A DNA stretch of 64,000 bases from Myxococcus dinghuensis (lineage in GTDB: Bacteria; Myxococcota; Myxococcia; Myxococcales; Myxococcaceae): the NCBI RefSeq assembly GCF_024198235.1, contig NZ_JAKCFB010000005.1, forward strand, positions 310,001-374,000, in the 5' to 3' direction. A model generated the notes under the pieces. The model saw only the letters and a program-made list of their open reading frames with translations, made no database searches and had not been told where the DNA came from. Positions within the stretch are counted from its first letter, which is position 1. The number at the start of each line of letters is the position of its first letter. The translations under genes and the position numbers were made by a program. This document shows positions 26,474-36,441 of this stretch, piece after piece.

Positions 26474-27303
26474 GTCGTGGCTCCGCGATTGGAAGAGGAG
26501 GAAGGTCGTCCCACCAGTCGACGCAGCCCGGGCGGACTGGAGCCGATGAGGGAGAAGGACCGGGACAGACGTGCGCGCGCGGACTGGGGCGCGCTCAGCC
26601 GCACCTCCGCGGACAGCCCGCTGTGCTGGAGACAGGCGAGGTAGCCGCTGTCGCTCCAGATGGCCTGCTTGACGCCGGTGCCATCCGGGGTGAGGAGCGC
26701 CACCAGGAACTCGCGGGCATCGACCACGAGCGTGAGCTGCGCGCCCGGCCAGCGCTCCCGGACGAAGTCCGCGTCGGAGGAGCGCACGCAGTCGAAGGGC
26801 AGCTTGGGCGTCTCGTCGTAGACCATCCCCGCGATGGCCACGTCCCGCTCGCTCGCTTCGGTGAGGACCGGAGCGAGGGCCGCGAAGGGCGGTGGGAAGA
26901 GGTCGAAGAGCAAGACCTCCTTGGCGCCGGAAATCATCGCCCGCGCGCGCTCCATCACCTGCGCGGTGCTCTTGAGGTGGTAGATGCGGTCGTCCTGCGC
27001 CGGGGAGTGGAGCTTCTTCAGCGCGCTCGAGGCCTCGCGCTTGCGTGTCTCGAAGCCACGCTGCAACGCCGCGAGCACCTCGTCCGGAGGCACCGGTCGG
27101 AAGGAGCGGGGCTCCCCCTCCTCCACCAGCACCGCCCCCTTCAGCTCCAGGGAGGCGAGCGCCTGGTAGATGCTCGGAGGCGCCTTCCCCAGCGCCTGCG
27201 CCAGCCGGTACCCGGTCGCGGGCGCGCCCTTCAGCAACTCGCAGTACACCCGCGCCTCGACCTCGGTGAACCCGAGGGACACGAGCCCTTCGTCCGCGTT
27301 CAT
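26470..27303 (-). CDS. TrmB-family transcriptional regulator
   Basis: 277 residues from ATG 27301-27303. A winged helix-turn-helix fills residues 5-80 (LGFTEVEARVYCELLKG, ATGYRLAQALGKAPPSIYQALASLELKGAVLVEEG), followed by a coiled segment and a C-terminal effector domain. This is the TrmB architecture, common in archaea and present in some bacteria, where the C-terminal part binds sugars or other small molecules. The coding end overlaps the start of the retropepsin gene (TCAT on the + strand). An inverted repeat overlapping its own promoter (27316-27331) suggests autoregulation. Confidence 0.85.
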   Translation of the reverse strand: MNADEGLVSLGFTEVEARVYCELLKGAPATGYRLAQALGKAPPSIYQALASLELKGAVLVEEGEPRSFRPVPPDEVLAALQRGFETRKREASSALKKLHSPAQDDRIYHLKSTAQVMERARAMISGAKEVLLFDLFPPPFAALAPVLTEASERDVAIAGMVYDETPKLPFDCVRSSDADFVRERWPGAQLTLVVDAREFLVALLTPDGTGVKQAIWSDSGYLACLQHSGLSAEVRLSAPQSARARLSRSFSLIGSSPPGLRRLVGRPSSSSNRGATT

Positions 27304-27313
27304 GCGGAGACTG

Positions 27314-27340
27314 TTATTACCGCGCAGTAATCATAGTCAA
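27314..27340 (-). promoter_or_regulatory. Promoter with overlapping operator for the TrmB-like gene
   Basis: On the minus strand, TTGACT (27340-27335) and TAATAA (27319-27314) are separated by 15 bases, a slightly short sigma-70-type spacing. An inverted repeat ATTAC-N6-GTAAT (27316-27331) covers the spacer and part of the -10, where a bound regulator would block transcription. The -10 ends only about 11 bases before the start codon, so the mRNA would be leaderless or nearly so. This AT-rich island stands out against its surroundings. Confidence 0.5.
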
Positions 27341-27562
27341 GCGAGACGGGCTCACGGGCTCCGTGAGTGACTCGGCGTCCCGTGGGAAGCAGGCCGCCCG
27401 TGAAGGTCCGCCGCGCGGGAAGCGGTGCGTGGGCGCCTGCGCCCCCCAGGTCGCCTGCCCGCGCGGAGTGGCGGATGCACGACACTTCGCGCGCCGCGAC
27501 GGAAGACGACGCTCCGAGTGCGCTACGACGTCCGCCCCCTCACACCCCAGGGAGGTTCCAAC

Positions 27563-27838
27563 ATGCGCAGTCGGATGACGTTGGTGGCGATGATTGGTGC
27601 GGTGCTCTTCATGGCAGGCTGCGGTCCTGAAATGTCTGGGAGCCTCGAGGAGGAGGCCGCTCCGGTCGAAGCGACCTCCGCGTGCACGGACGCCTGCGAT
27701 AGGGCGTACACGAAGTGCGCCAATGCCTGTCCGAGCAGCGGTGAGGCGCAGATCGGGTGTCTCGTGGCCTGCTCGACCAAGAAGATCAGTTGCACGGCGA
27801 ACTGCAGCTCGGCCGCGCCTGACCTGGCCCAGGAGTAG
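27563..27838 (+). CDS. Small cysteine-rich lipoprotein
   Basis: 91 residues from ATG 27563, with GGAGG at 27551-27555. The signal peptide ends in a lipobox (FMAGC, Cys21). An acidic linker is followed by a 45-residue domain with eight cysteines in a regular pattern: CTDACDRAYTKCANAC, then CLVACSTKKISCTANC. The C-x3-C spacing suggests two disulfide-linked helical hairpins. No family name can be given. It is convergent with kdpC and separated from it by a strong hairpin region. Confidence 0.75.
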   Translation: MRSRMTLVAMIGAVLFMAGCGPEMSGSLEEEAAPVEATSACTDACDRAYTKCANACPSSGEAQIGCLVACSTKKISCTANCSSAAPDLAQE

Positions 27839-27880
27839 CGATTCGCCGCTTCCGCTGGACGCGGTGGCGGCGGTGCAGGT

Positions 27881-27950
27881 GCCCGCGGGCTGCGACGGCT
27901 TCATCCAGAATCTGGTGAAGCCGACCTCCAGCCCGCGGGCGGGTTTCTTC
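27881..27950 (+). terminator. Composite hairpin terminator after the Cys-rich lipoprotein gene
   Basis: An inner stem pairs GGCTTCA-T-CCAG (27897-27908) with CTGGTGAAGCC (27912-27922), with one bulged base. It is flanked by two copies of the palindrome GCCCGCGGGC (27881-27890 and 27931-27940) that can pair with each other. A TTTCTTC run follows at 27944-27950. This fits an intrinsic terminator for the + strand; it also sits just downstream of kdpC on the other strand. Confidence 0.55.
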
Positions 27951-27959
27951 ACATCCCCT

Positions 27960-28604
27960 TCACGGCAGCCCGATACCGCCCGCGGCGGGCGCGATGGCGC
28001 CCATCGGCGGAGACGGCGGACGCGAGGGCCGGCCGAACTGCCGATCCATCGCGAGGTTCAGGAGCAGCACGTTGACGCGCGGCTCCCCCAGCACGCCCAG
28101 GGTGCGGCCCTCGACGTACGTGTCCACCAGCGCGAGCACGCGCTCGGCCGCCACGCCGCGCGCGCGCGCCACGCGGACCGCCTGCCAGCGCACGGCCTCC
28201 GGCGACAGGTGCGGGTCCAGGCCTGACGCGGAGGTGGTGACCAGGTCGGCCGGCATGGGCCCCTGCGCGTCCGGGTTCTCCCTGCGCAGCCGCGCCGCCT
28301 CCTCGGTGACGCGGTCCTTCAACTTCTGCGACGTGGGCCCCAGGTTGCTGCCGGAGGACGCGGCCGCGTCGTAACCCGCGCCGGCGGCGGAGGGACGCGG
28401 CTGGAAGTAGCCGGGCTGGGAGAAGCCCTGGCCGATGAGGGCGCTGCCCACCACGCGGCCTTGTTCGTCCTTCACCAGCGAGCCCCGGGCCTCGTGGGGG
28501 AAGAGCACCTGGGCCACGCCGGTGACGGCGAGCGGATACAGCACACCCGTGAGCACCAGCGTGACGACGCAGGCGCGCAGGGCGATGACGAGGGTGGAGA
28601 CCAT
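27960..28604 (-). CDS. kdpC: K+-transporting ATPase subunit C
   Basis: 214 residues from ATG 28602-28604. One membrane helix near the N-terminus (about 8-32) is followed by a periplasmic domain. The KdpC hallmarks are GSALIGQGFSQPGYFQPRPS and VTTSASGLDPHLSPEA. KdpC links the KdpA channel subunit to the KdpB pump and helps nucleotide binding. Usual length is about 190; here a Pro/Gly-rich C-terminal tail of about 20 residues is added. It follows kdpB after 13 bases and is the last gene of the operon. Confidence 0.97.
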   Translation of the reverse strand: MVSTLVIALRACVVTLVLTGVLYPLAVTGVAQVLFPHEARGSLVKDEQGRVVGSALIGQGFSQPGYFQPRPSAAGAGYDAAASSGSNLGPTSQKLKDRVTEEAARLRRENPDAQGPMPADLVTTSASGLDPHLSPEAVRWQAVRVARARGVAAERVLALVDTYVEGRTLGVLGEPRVNVLLLNLAMDRQFGRPSRPPSPPMGAIAPAAGGIGLP

Positions 28605-28617
28605 GATGTGAATCCTT

Positions 28618-30678
<2,061 letters not shown>

Positions 30679-30681
30679 GGC

Positions 30682-32400
30682 TCAGTAGACCTTTCCAGCC
30701 CCGGCGAGGAAGTGCTCGACGATGGGGCCCAGGGAGAGCGCGGGGAAGAACGTGAGCGCGCCGACGATGAGGACGACGCTCACCAACAGGCCGGTGAAGA
30801 GCGCGCCGTTGGTGGGGAAGGTGCCCGGTCCCACCGGCACCACCTTCTTGCCCACCATGGAGCCGGCGATGGCCAGCGCGGGGACGATCATCAGGAAGCG
30901 CCCGCCGAGCATCGCCAGCCCCAGCGAGATGTTCCAGAAGGGCGTGTTGGCGTTGAGCCCCGCGAAGGCGCTGCCGTTGTTCGCCGTGCCGCTGGTGAAC
31001 GCGTAGAGCAGCTCCGTCAGGCCATGCGGCCCCGCGTTGTTGAGCGACGACACGCCCTGCGGAATCACCGCCGCCACGGCCGACAACCCGAGGATGAACA
31101 GCGGGAAGATGAGCACGTAGAGCATCGCGAGCTTCATCTCCCGGGATTCGATCTTCTTCCCCAGGTACTCCGGCGTGCGCCCCACCATCAGCCCGGCGAT
31201 GAAGACGGCGAGCACCACCATGATGAGGATGCCGTAGAGGCCCGCGCCCACCCCGCCGAAGATGACCTCGCCCAACTGCATGTTCACCAGCGGCACCAGC
31301 CCGCCCAGCGGGTTGAAGCTGTCGTGCATGGAGTTGACCGCGCCGCACGACGCGTCCGTGGTGACGGTGGCGAAGAGCGCGGAGGCCGGCACGCCGTAGC
31401 GCACCTCCTTGCCCTCCATGTTCCCGTCCTGCGTCACGGCCGCGCTGGCCACCGCGGCGTTGGGCTGGGACTCCGCCGCGTAGGCCGCGGCCACGCCCGC
31501 GAAGAAGAGGAGGGACATGGCCGAGAACAACACCCACCCCTGCTTCGTGTCTCCCGCCATCTTCCCGTAGGTGTACGTGAGCGCCGCGGGGATGACGAAG
31601 ATGAGCAGCATCTGCACCAGGTTGGTGAGCGGCGTGGGGTTCTCGAACGGGTGGGCGCTGTTGGCGTTGAAGAAGCCGCCGCCGTTGGTGCCCAGCATCT
31701 TGATGACCTCCTGCGAGGCCACCGGCCCCATGGCGAGCGTCTGCTTCGCGCCCTCCAGCGTCGTCAGCTCGTGGTACGGCGCGAAGTTCTGGAGCATGCC
31801 CTGCGAGACGAAGAACAGGGCCACGACGAAGCTGACGGGCAGGAGCACGTAGAGCGTGGCGCGCGTGACGTCGACCCAGAAGTTGCCCAGCGTCTTCGCG
31901 CCCTCCGGACCGGGGCGGCGGGTGAAGCCCCGCGCCAGCGCGAGCGCCACGCCCAGGCCCGCGGCGGCGGAGACGAAGTTCTGCCAGGCCAGCCCCACCA
32001 TCTGCGTGAGGTAGCTCATGGTGGATTCACCGGCGTACGACTGCCAGTTGGTGTTGGCCACGAAGCTGGCGGCCGTGTTGAACGCCAGCTCCGGCCCCAC
32101 CGCGCCCAGGCCCTGGGGGTTGAGCGGCAAGAGGTGCTGGGCGCGCTGGAGCCCGTAGAGGATGACCATGCCGACGACGCTGAAGGCGAGCAGCGCGCCG
32201 GAGTACTCCAGCCAGGTCTGCTCGCGACGGTCCGCGGCGCCCGTCAGGCGCAGCAGCACGCGCTCCACGGGGCCCAGCACGCGCGGCAGGGGCTGGGTGT
32301 CGCCCTCGAAGACGCGGAAGAGGTAGGCGCCCAGCGGCTTCGTCAGCACGAGCAGGAGCGCGAAGAACGACAGGATCTGCGACCAACCGATGAGGGTCAT
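30682..32400 (-). CDS. kdpA: K+-transporting ATPase subunit A
   Basis: 572 residues from ATG 32398-32400, with about ten membrane helices. KdpA is related to the SKT channel superfamily; four pore-loop regions are seen, for instance [56 protein letters not shown] and [16 protein letters not shown]. It provides the high-affinity K+ site. Length and motifs are normal. Followed directly by kdpB; preceded after 13 bases by kdpF. Confidence 0.98.
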   Translation of the reverse strand: MTLIGWSQILSFFALLLVLTKPLGAYLFRVFEGDTQPLPRVLGPVERVLLRLTGAADRREQTWLEYSGALLAFSVVGMVILYGLQRAQHLLPLNPQGLGAVGPELAFNTAASFVANTNWQSYAGESTMSYLTQMVGLAWQNFVSAAAGLGVALALARGFTRRPGPEGAKTLGNFWVDVTRATLYVLLPVSFVVALFFVSQGMLQNFAPYHELTTLEGAKQTLAMGPVASQEVIKMLGTNGGGFFNANSAHPFENPTPLTNLVQMLLIFVIPAALTYTYGKMAGDTKQGWVLFSAMSLLFFAGVAAAYAAESQPNAAVASAAVTQDGNMEGKEVRYGVPASALFATVTTDASCGAVNSMHDSFNPLGGLVPLVNMQLGEVIFGGVGAGLYGILIMVVLAVFIAGLMVGRTPEYLGKKIESREMKLAMLYVLIFPLFILGLSAVAAVIPQGVSSLNNAGPHGLTELLYAFTSGTANNGSAFAGLNANTPFWNISLGLAMLGGRFLMIVPALAIAGSMVGKKVVPVGPGTFPTNGALFTGLLVSVVLIVGALTFFPALSLGPIVEHFLAGAGKVY

Positions 32401-32413
32401 GGCGGTGGAGGCC

Positions 32414-32503
32414 CTAGAAGCGCTCCGGGCGGAGCAGGGCGTAGACGAGGTAGACGGTGAGCGCGACGGCCAGGGTGGCGCCCGCGACGTATTCGAAGGT
32501 CAT
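32414..32503 (-). CDS. kdpF: K+-transporting ATPase small subunit F
   Basis: A 29-residue single-span peptide, [20 protein letters not shown] and onward, ending ALLRPERF. The ending RPERF and the length match KdpF, the lipid-like stabilising subunit of the Kdp complex. The ATG at 32501-32503 has AGGT upstream. It sits 13 bases before kdpA, the normal position. It is too short for most gene finders. Confidence 0.93.
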   Translation of the reverse strand: MTFEYVAGATLAVALTVYLVYALLRPERF

Positions 32504-32513
32504 GGGTGAAACC

Positions 32514-32594
32514 TCACAGACGCTCGCAGCCGTGGGTGTAGCCCCAGGCGAGCGCGAAGAAGCCGATGGTGACGACGAGGAGGATGAGGTCCAT
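32514..32594 (-). CDS. 26-residue single-span peptide at the head of kdpF
   Basis: An open frame of 26 residues (begins MDLILLVVTIGFFALAWGY, ends CERL) starts at ATG 32592-32594, with GGAG upstream, and ends 10 bases before the kdpF start. It is one hydrophobic helix with a Cys/Glu/Arg C-terminus. Similar tiny frames occur before kdpF in other bacteria, as I recall, without an assigned function. Position, ribosome-binding site and hydrophobic pattern support it as a real gene; a part in assembling the Kdp complex is inference. Confidence 0.7.
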   Translation of the reverse strand: MDLILLVVTIGFFALAWGYTHGCERL

Positions 32595-32608
32595 GCGGGA
32601 CTCCGGGT

Positions 32609-33733
32609 TCAGAACCAGGCGGTGGCCCCGAGCACGACCAGCGTCTCGGAGTCCTTCGGCACGGGGGCGCCGTCCGCCATGGTTTCGTGGGAGGCGAAGA
32701 CGGCCGCCGTGGAGCGGTCGTGCCTCGCCTCGAGCTTGAGGACGAGTGCGTCGGCGGGACGCACCTCCAGGGTGAGGGTGCCTTCCGTGAGCGTCTGCGT
32801 CTCGCCCGTCATGAGGCCGTCCGCGTCGCGGTAGGCCTCCACGCGCGCGGTCAGCGCCACGGGCGGAGCGAGCTGCACGCGCGCGTTCAGCCCCGCGGCG
32901 TACCACCACGCCCGCTCCGCGCCGGGGACCCGCTGCGTGCCCAGGTCCGCCGTGGCGGCGAGGCGGAAGGACTCCGTCACCGCGTACGTCGCGACGACAT
33001 CCGCGAACAGGCGCAGGCCCTCGTCGCCCTCCGCGCCCTCCTCCCCGATGAAGGTGTTGAAGGAGGCGGACAGCTTCTTCCCGGCATGGGCCACCTGCGA
33101 GCCCAGCGCGAGGCCGTGGTTGTTGTCGCCGATGGTCTGCCAGCCGTTGAGCACGTGGAGCTGCGCGCTCCAGGTGTCATCGAACGCCCACGCGGCCTTC
33201 AGGCCCGTCTGGTAGTAGGGCGACAGCTCACCCATCCACGAGCGCGTGTACGTCCAGTTGAGCTGTGATTGGAAGGACTCCAGGCCGATGTGGCTCGGGT
33301 AGATGCCGGCCTCCAGCGTCAGCTTGCCGGTGGCGTAGGTCAGGGAGGCCTGCTGCACGAAGCGCCACAGGTCCGGCCCGGTGGCGACGCCCTCGGGTTC
33401 GGCCGCGTGGACCACGTCCGCGCCCGTGCCGAAGCCGAGCAGCACCTTCAACCCCACCGGCTTCGGGTCCACATACAGACCCAACGAGGCCAGGTTGATG
33501 GCCACCTCGTCGTCGCGCTTGAAGGACGTGCCGGTGCCGGGGATGAAGTTCGCGGCGTCGGCGGGCCGGTTGAAGTTGTGGCCGTAGTACACGTCGACGC
33601 CTCCCTCGGGCCGCAGGCGGGAGAAGAAGCCCGCGGGCTCGGACGGGGACGCCGCTTCCTCCGGCGACGGCGCGGCTTCGGCCTGCCGGAGCAGCAAGGA
33701 GAGGAGCAGTGGAGAAGGTTCGAGAAGCGACAT
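32609..33733 (-). CDS. Outer-membrane beta-barrel protein at the start of the kdp operon
   Basis: 374 residues from ATG 33731-33733, with a signal peptide (about residues 1-20). Strands typical of the BBP2-like/putative porin family follow: VDVYYGHNFNRPAD, EVAINLASLGLYVD, LTLEAGIYPSHIGLESF, WTYTRSWMGELSPYYQTGLKA, LHVLNGWQTIGDNNHG, ending VVLGATAWF. It ends 14 bases before the 26-residue peptide and kdpF, so it is very likely the first gene of the kdp operon. Passing K+ or another solute through the outer membrane during K+ limitation is inference. A paralogue is divergent at 34106. A sigma-54-like promoter lies just upstream. Confidence 0.85.
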   Translation of the reverse strand: MSLLEPSPLLLSLLLRQAEAAPSPEEAASPSEPAGFFSRLRPEGGVDVYYGHNFNRPADAANFIPGTGTSFKRDDEVAINLASLGLYVDPKPVGLKVLLGFGTGADVVHAAEPEGVATGPDLWRFVQQASLTYATGKLTLEAGIYPSHIGLESFQSQLNWTYTRSWMGELSPYYQTGLKAAWAFDDTWSAQLHVLNGWQTIGDNNHGLALGSQVAHAGKKLSASFNTFIGEEGAEGDEGLRLFADVVATYAVTESFRLAATADLGTQRVPGAERAWWYAAGLNARVQLAPPVALTARVEAYRDADGLMTGETQTLTEGTLTLEVRPADALVLKLEARHDRSTAAVFASHETMADGAPVPKDSETLVVLGATAWF

Positions 33734-33751
33734 GGTCGGTGCCCCCCGCAT

Positions 33752-33769
33752 GAGCACCCGTCGTACCAA
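33752..33769 (-). promoter_or_regulatory. Candidate sigma-54 promoter for the barrel-kdp operon
   Basis: On the minus strand the sequence TTGGTACGACGGGTGCTC matches TTGGCACG-N4-TTGCTW at 11 of 13 informative positions, with the obligatory GG-N10-GC spacing. Expected transcription start is near 33742, leaving only about 9 bases before the ATG at 33733, which is short. An NtrC-type activator gene (3076-4428) is in the window. Confidence 0.5.
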
Positions 33770-33833
33770 CCCCGTCTGGCGCGGACGGTAGGGGTTCCGA
33801 GGGGTTGCGAGGAGGTCCACCGGGGCGCGGTTG

Positions 33834-33871
33834 CAACCTGCACGACAGGCCCCCCGGCGCCGTGCAGGTTG
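33834..33871. promoter_or_regulatory. Perfect 11-bp inverted repeat, candidate activator site
   Basis: CAACCTGCACG (33834-33844) and CGTGCAGGTTG (33861-33871) are exact reverse complements with 16 bases between. The centre is about 110 bases upstream of the predicted sigma-54 start, the usual distance for an enhancer bound by an NtrC-family dimer or oligomer. As RNA it would be a hairpin, but it lies upstream of the predicted transcript. Confidence 0.45.
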
Positions 33872-34105
33872 AAGCGTCGACTGGGGGCGAGGCCTCTCCA
33901 GCGAGGAGGGCAGGCAACCCTCCGGGAGGGCTCACGCCCCCCAGCGGCGGTCGTCGTGCGATTTGCACGGAGGTTCGTCGTCCACCTCTCATCACGCACG
34001 ACGCGCGCGGGGCTTCTTCGCGCTGGGGTGCGGCCAAGTGTCTGGACTTGCTCGGCGAGTCGCCTCCAGGCGGTGCGGGCATACGGGGTGCTTTGCCGGC
34101 GGGCC

Positions 34106-35455
34106 ATGTCCCCGACCTCCTCCCTCGTCTCCTCCATCGCGGCGCGCACGGCCTCTCGCGCGGTCGCCGCCGCCAGCCTCCTGGCGTTGACCTCCCAATC
34201 CTCCGCGCAGGACGCGCCGCCCCCCGAGCCCCCCGCCGCCCCGGCCCCCGCGCCCTTCGCGTGGGGTGACTTCACGTGGATGAACGGGCAGAGCCGGCAG
34301 AAGGACTTCCCGCTCCAGCTCTCGTCCGCGGTGGTGCTCAGCCTGTATCTCGACGCGAACTACGCGTTCAGCCTCAACCGGCCGCGCGACAACACGCTCA
34401 CGGGCAGCGCGAGCGTGGGTCGCCACAACGAGTTCGAGATCAACCTCGCGTCCATCGGTATCGACTGGAACTACCGCAACGTCATCGGCCGGCTGAGCCT
34501 CCAGGCCGGCAACATGGTGAACATCGTCCAGGACCTCGACGGCACGGTGACGCGCGGGCGCTCACTGACGGCGCACAACCTCCGCTACATCCGCGAGGCG
34601 ACGCTGGGCTACCACTTCGACGTGGACTCCGGCCTCAACGTCGAGGGCGGCATCTTCATGTCGTACATCGGCCTGGAGAGCTACCTCCTGGCGGAGAACT
34701 GGAACTACACGCGCTCGCTCGTGTGCGACCACACGCCCTTCTATTTCACGGGCATCCGCGCGCAGTACTTCCCCACGCCGAAGCTGAAGATCGAGCCGTG
34801 GTTGATGAACGGCTGGCAGACGTATGGGAAGTGGAACAACGCGCCGTCCGCGGGGCTCGCGCTGCGGTGGAGCCCGTTGGAGTCGCTGACGCTGTTCGGC
34901 AACTTCTACGTGGGCACGGACACGAAGGACGTGGCCGCGCGCGTGCGCTTCCACCACGACGACAGCCTCCTGCTGCGCTACTTCGACGCGCCGGGCGCGA
35001 AGGGCCTGTCCAAGCTGGCCTTCAGCATCAACAACCACGTGGGCTTCGAGTCGGGCGGCGCGGGGCTGCCCGGCGCGTCGGACGCGTACATGCTGGGCAC
35101 GTCCATCGCGCACCGGGCGTGGTTCTACGAGGACCGGCTGTCGCTCACCGTGCGCGGCGAGTACATGACCAACCCCACGCGCTACCTGGCGCAGTACCCG
35201 CCGCCGGACCTGGCCATGCAGCCGGGCACGGACCTGCGCGTGTGGGGCTTCACGGGCACCTTCGAGGTGATGCCCACGGACTTCCTCGGCCTGCGGCTGG
35301 AGGGTGTGTGGCGGCGCGCGAGCGTGCCGTACTTCGCGGGGCGCGGCGGCACCACGTCCGAGGACGGCTTCCAGGGTGGGCCCACGGAGGACTTCACCGT
35401 GGACTCGCGCAAGGAGCAGACGCTGCTGCTCGTCGCCGCGAACTTCCGGCTCTGA
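34106..35455 (+). CDS. Outer-membrane beta-barrel protein, paralogue of the kdp-linked barrel
   Basis: 449 residues from ATG 34106. The signal peptide ends near SSAQD (about residue 35), followed by a Pro/Ala linker. The barrel shares order and motifs with the divergent gene: EFEINLASIGIDW against EVAINLASLGLYV, GGIFMSYIGLESYLLAENWNYTRS against AGIYPSHIGLESFQSQLNWTYTRS, and WLMNGWQTYG against HVLNGWQTIG. It ends LLLVAANFRL. Probably a porin-like protein of the BBP2-like group. In-frame sequence far upstream (from 33269) is antisense to the other barrel and not coding. A terminator hairpin follows at 35493. Confidence 0.85.
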   Translation: MSPTSSLVSSIAARTASRAVAAASLLALTSQSSAQDAPPPEPPAAPAPAPFAWGDFTWMNGQSRQKDFPLQLSSAVVLSLYLDANYAFSLNRPRDNTLTGSASVGRHNEFEINLASIGIDWNYRNVIGRLSLQAGNMVNIVQDLDGTVTRGRSLTAHNLRYIREATLGYHFDVDSGLNVEGGIFMSYIGLESYLLAENWNYTRSLVCDHTPFYFTGIRAQYFPTPKLKIEPWLMNGWQTYGKWNNAPSAGLALRWSPLESLTLFGNFYVGTDTKDVAARVRFHHDDSLLLRYFDAPGAKGLSKLAFSINNHVGFESGGAGLPGASDAYMLGTSIAHRAWFYEDRLSLTVRGEYMTNPTRYLAQYPPPDLAMQPGTDLRVWGFTGTFEVMPTDFLGLRLEGVWRRASVPYFAGRGGTTSEDGFQGGPTEDFTVDSRKEQTLLLVAANFRL

Positions 35456-35492
35456 CGGAGGGGAACCACGCGGTTCGTCAGGGATGACCCGT

Positions 35493-35517
35493 CCGCGCCC
35501 GCTCGGTCCGGGCGCGG
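35493..35517. terminator. Perfect 9-bp GC hairpin after the barrel gene
   Basis: CCGCGCCCG (35493-35501) and CGGGCGCGG (35509-35517) form a perfect 9-bp stem with a 7-base loop, 37 bases after the stop codon at 35455. There is no U tract. It separates the barrel gene from the metzincin-like gene at 35551. Confidence 0.6.
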
Positions 35518-35550
35518 CGTGTCATCGCGTTCCCCTAGGCTCACGGGACC

Positions 35551-36432
35551 ATGCCCCTGCCCAGAGTCACCCTCCTCGTCCCGTTCGTCGTCCTCCTCGC
35601 GGCCTTCGACGCCCAGGCCCAGGCCTATACCCGCCTGGAGATCAACGGCACCTCGCTGTGCCAGCCGCAGCGGACGCTGCAGTGGTCGTTCACCACCATC
35701 GAGGACCATCCGACGGCGGAGGAGCGGGCCGCGACCCAGGCCGCGTTCAAGGCCTGGCAGGATTCGGTGGCCTCCTGCTCGGACATCACCTTCGTCCAAG
35801 GGCCGGACGTGCCCGCCGGCATGCCACTCCCTCGGGACGGCACGACGCGGGTGTCCTTCCCTCCGAAGCACTGCGCGGACGTCGTCCCCACCAACGACGC
35901 GTGCTACGAAAACGACACCTGCCCGGAGAAGTACGCCTGCTGGAATCACGGCCCCTTTGAGTTCACGGAGGTCATCTCGACGTTCTACACGACGACCGGC
36001 GCCATCGTCGGCTCCGACATCCAGCTCAACCCCAGCAGCGGGAGGCTCTCCACGGGAGACGGCCCTCGTTGCCCGAACCCCACCCGAGCCGAGCCGGGTT
36101 GCATGGGCTTCGACGTCCAGGCGCTGGTGACGCGGTCCATCGGAGAGGTGCTCGGACTGGCGTTGCAGCAGCGCGAGGACTCCACGATGTATCTCCAGTT
36201 GAGCTGGGGGGAGCCCGGGCGCCGCGTCATCGATCCAGGCACCCTCCAGGGCATCTGTGACCTCTATCCGCGCGGGCAATCCACGCCCGGCGGGTGCTCC
36301 GTGCCCACGCCCGTCGACGAGAACTTGAACGAGGACGAGTCGGGCTGTGCGGCCACCGGCTCCGCCCCGCTGCTGGCGGGGCTCGTGCTCCTGCTCGGTG
36401 CCGGATACAGGCGTCGGCGCGAGGAACGCTGA
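35551..36432 (+). CDS. Metzincin-like protein lacking zinc ligands, with MYXO-CTERM-like tail
   Basis: 293 residues from ATG 35551 with a signal peptide (about 1-24). The body has the layout of myxobacterial matrixins: an N-terminal strand region, several cysteines (ACYENDTC, YACW, GCMGFD), VQALVTRSIGEVLGLAL, then a Met-turn STMY (Met213) and TLQGICDLYP. The zinc signature HExGHxLGLxH is replaced by R195-S-I-G-E199-V-L-G-L-A-L205, so all three His ligands and the catalytic Glu are lost while the rest is kept. The C-terminus (GCAATGSAPLLAGLVLLL then GYRRRREER) is a MYXO-CTERM-type sorting signal: Cys, helix, Arg cluster. Likely surface-anchored and not a protease; a binding role is inference. 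Confidence 0.82.
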   Translation: MPLPRVTLLVPFVVLLAAFDAQAQAYTRLEINGTSLCQPQRTLQWSFTTIEDHPTAEERAATQAAFKAWQDSVASCSDITFVQGPDVPAGMPLPRDGTTRVSFPPKHCADVVPTNDACYENDTCPEKYACWNHGPFEFTEVISTFYTTTGAIVGSDIQLNPSSGRLSTGDGPRCPNPTRAEPGCMGFDVQALVTRSIGEVLGLALQQREDSTMYLQLSWGEPGRRVIDPGTLQGICDLYPRGQSTPGGCSVPTPVDENLNEDESGCAATGSAPLLAGLVLLLGAGYRRRREER

Positions 36433-36441
36433 GCGCTCCGG

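Larger units (their letters stand above)
33734..34105. other. 372-base divergent promoter region between two barrel genes
   Basis: The region holds a sigma-54-type promoter match for the minus strand (33752-33769), a GC-rich dyad at 33768-33796 (AACCCCGTC against GAC and GGGGTT), and a perfect 11-bp inverted repeat at 33834-33871. GGGGTT recurs at 33791 and 33801. No open frame here looks coding. A comparable promoter for the + strand gene was not found. Confidence 0.55.

Noticed and set aside
33834-33871. Reading the 11-bp dyad as a leader-RNA riboswitch or attenuator
   Set aside because: The predicted sigma-54 start is downstream of it, it has no U tract, and no known K+ or c-di-AMP riboswitch core is seen.
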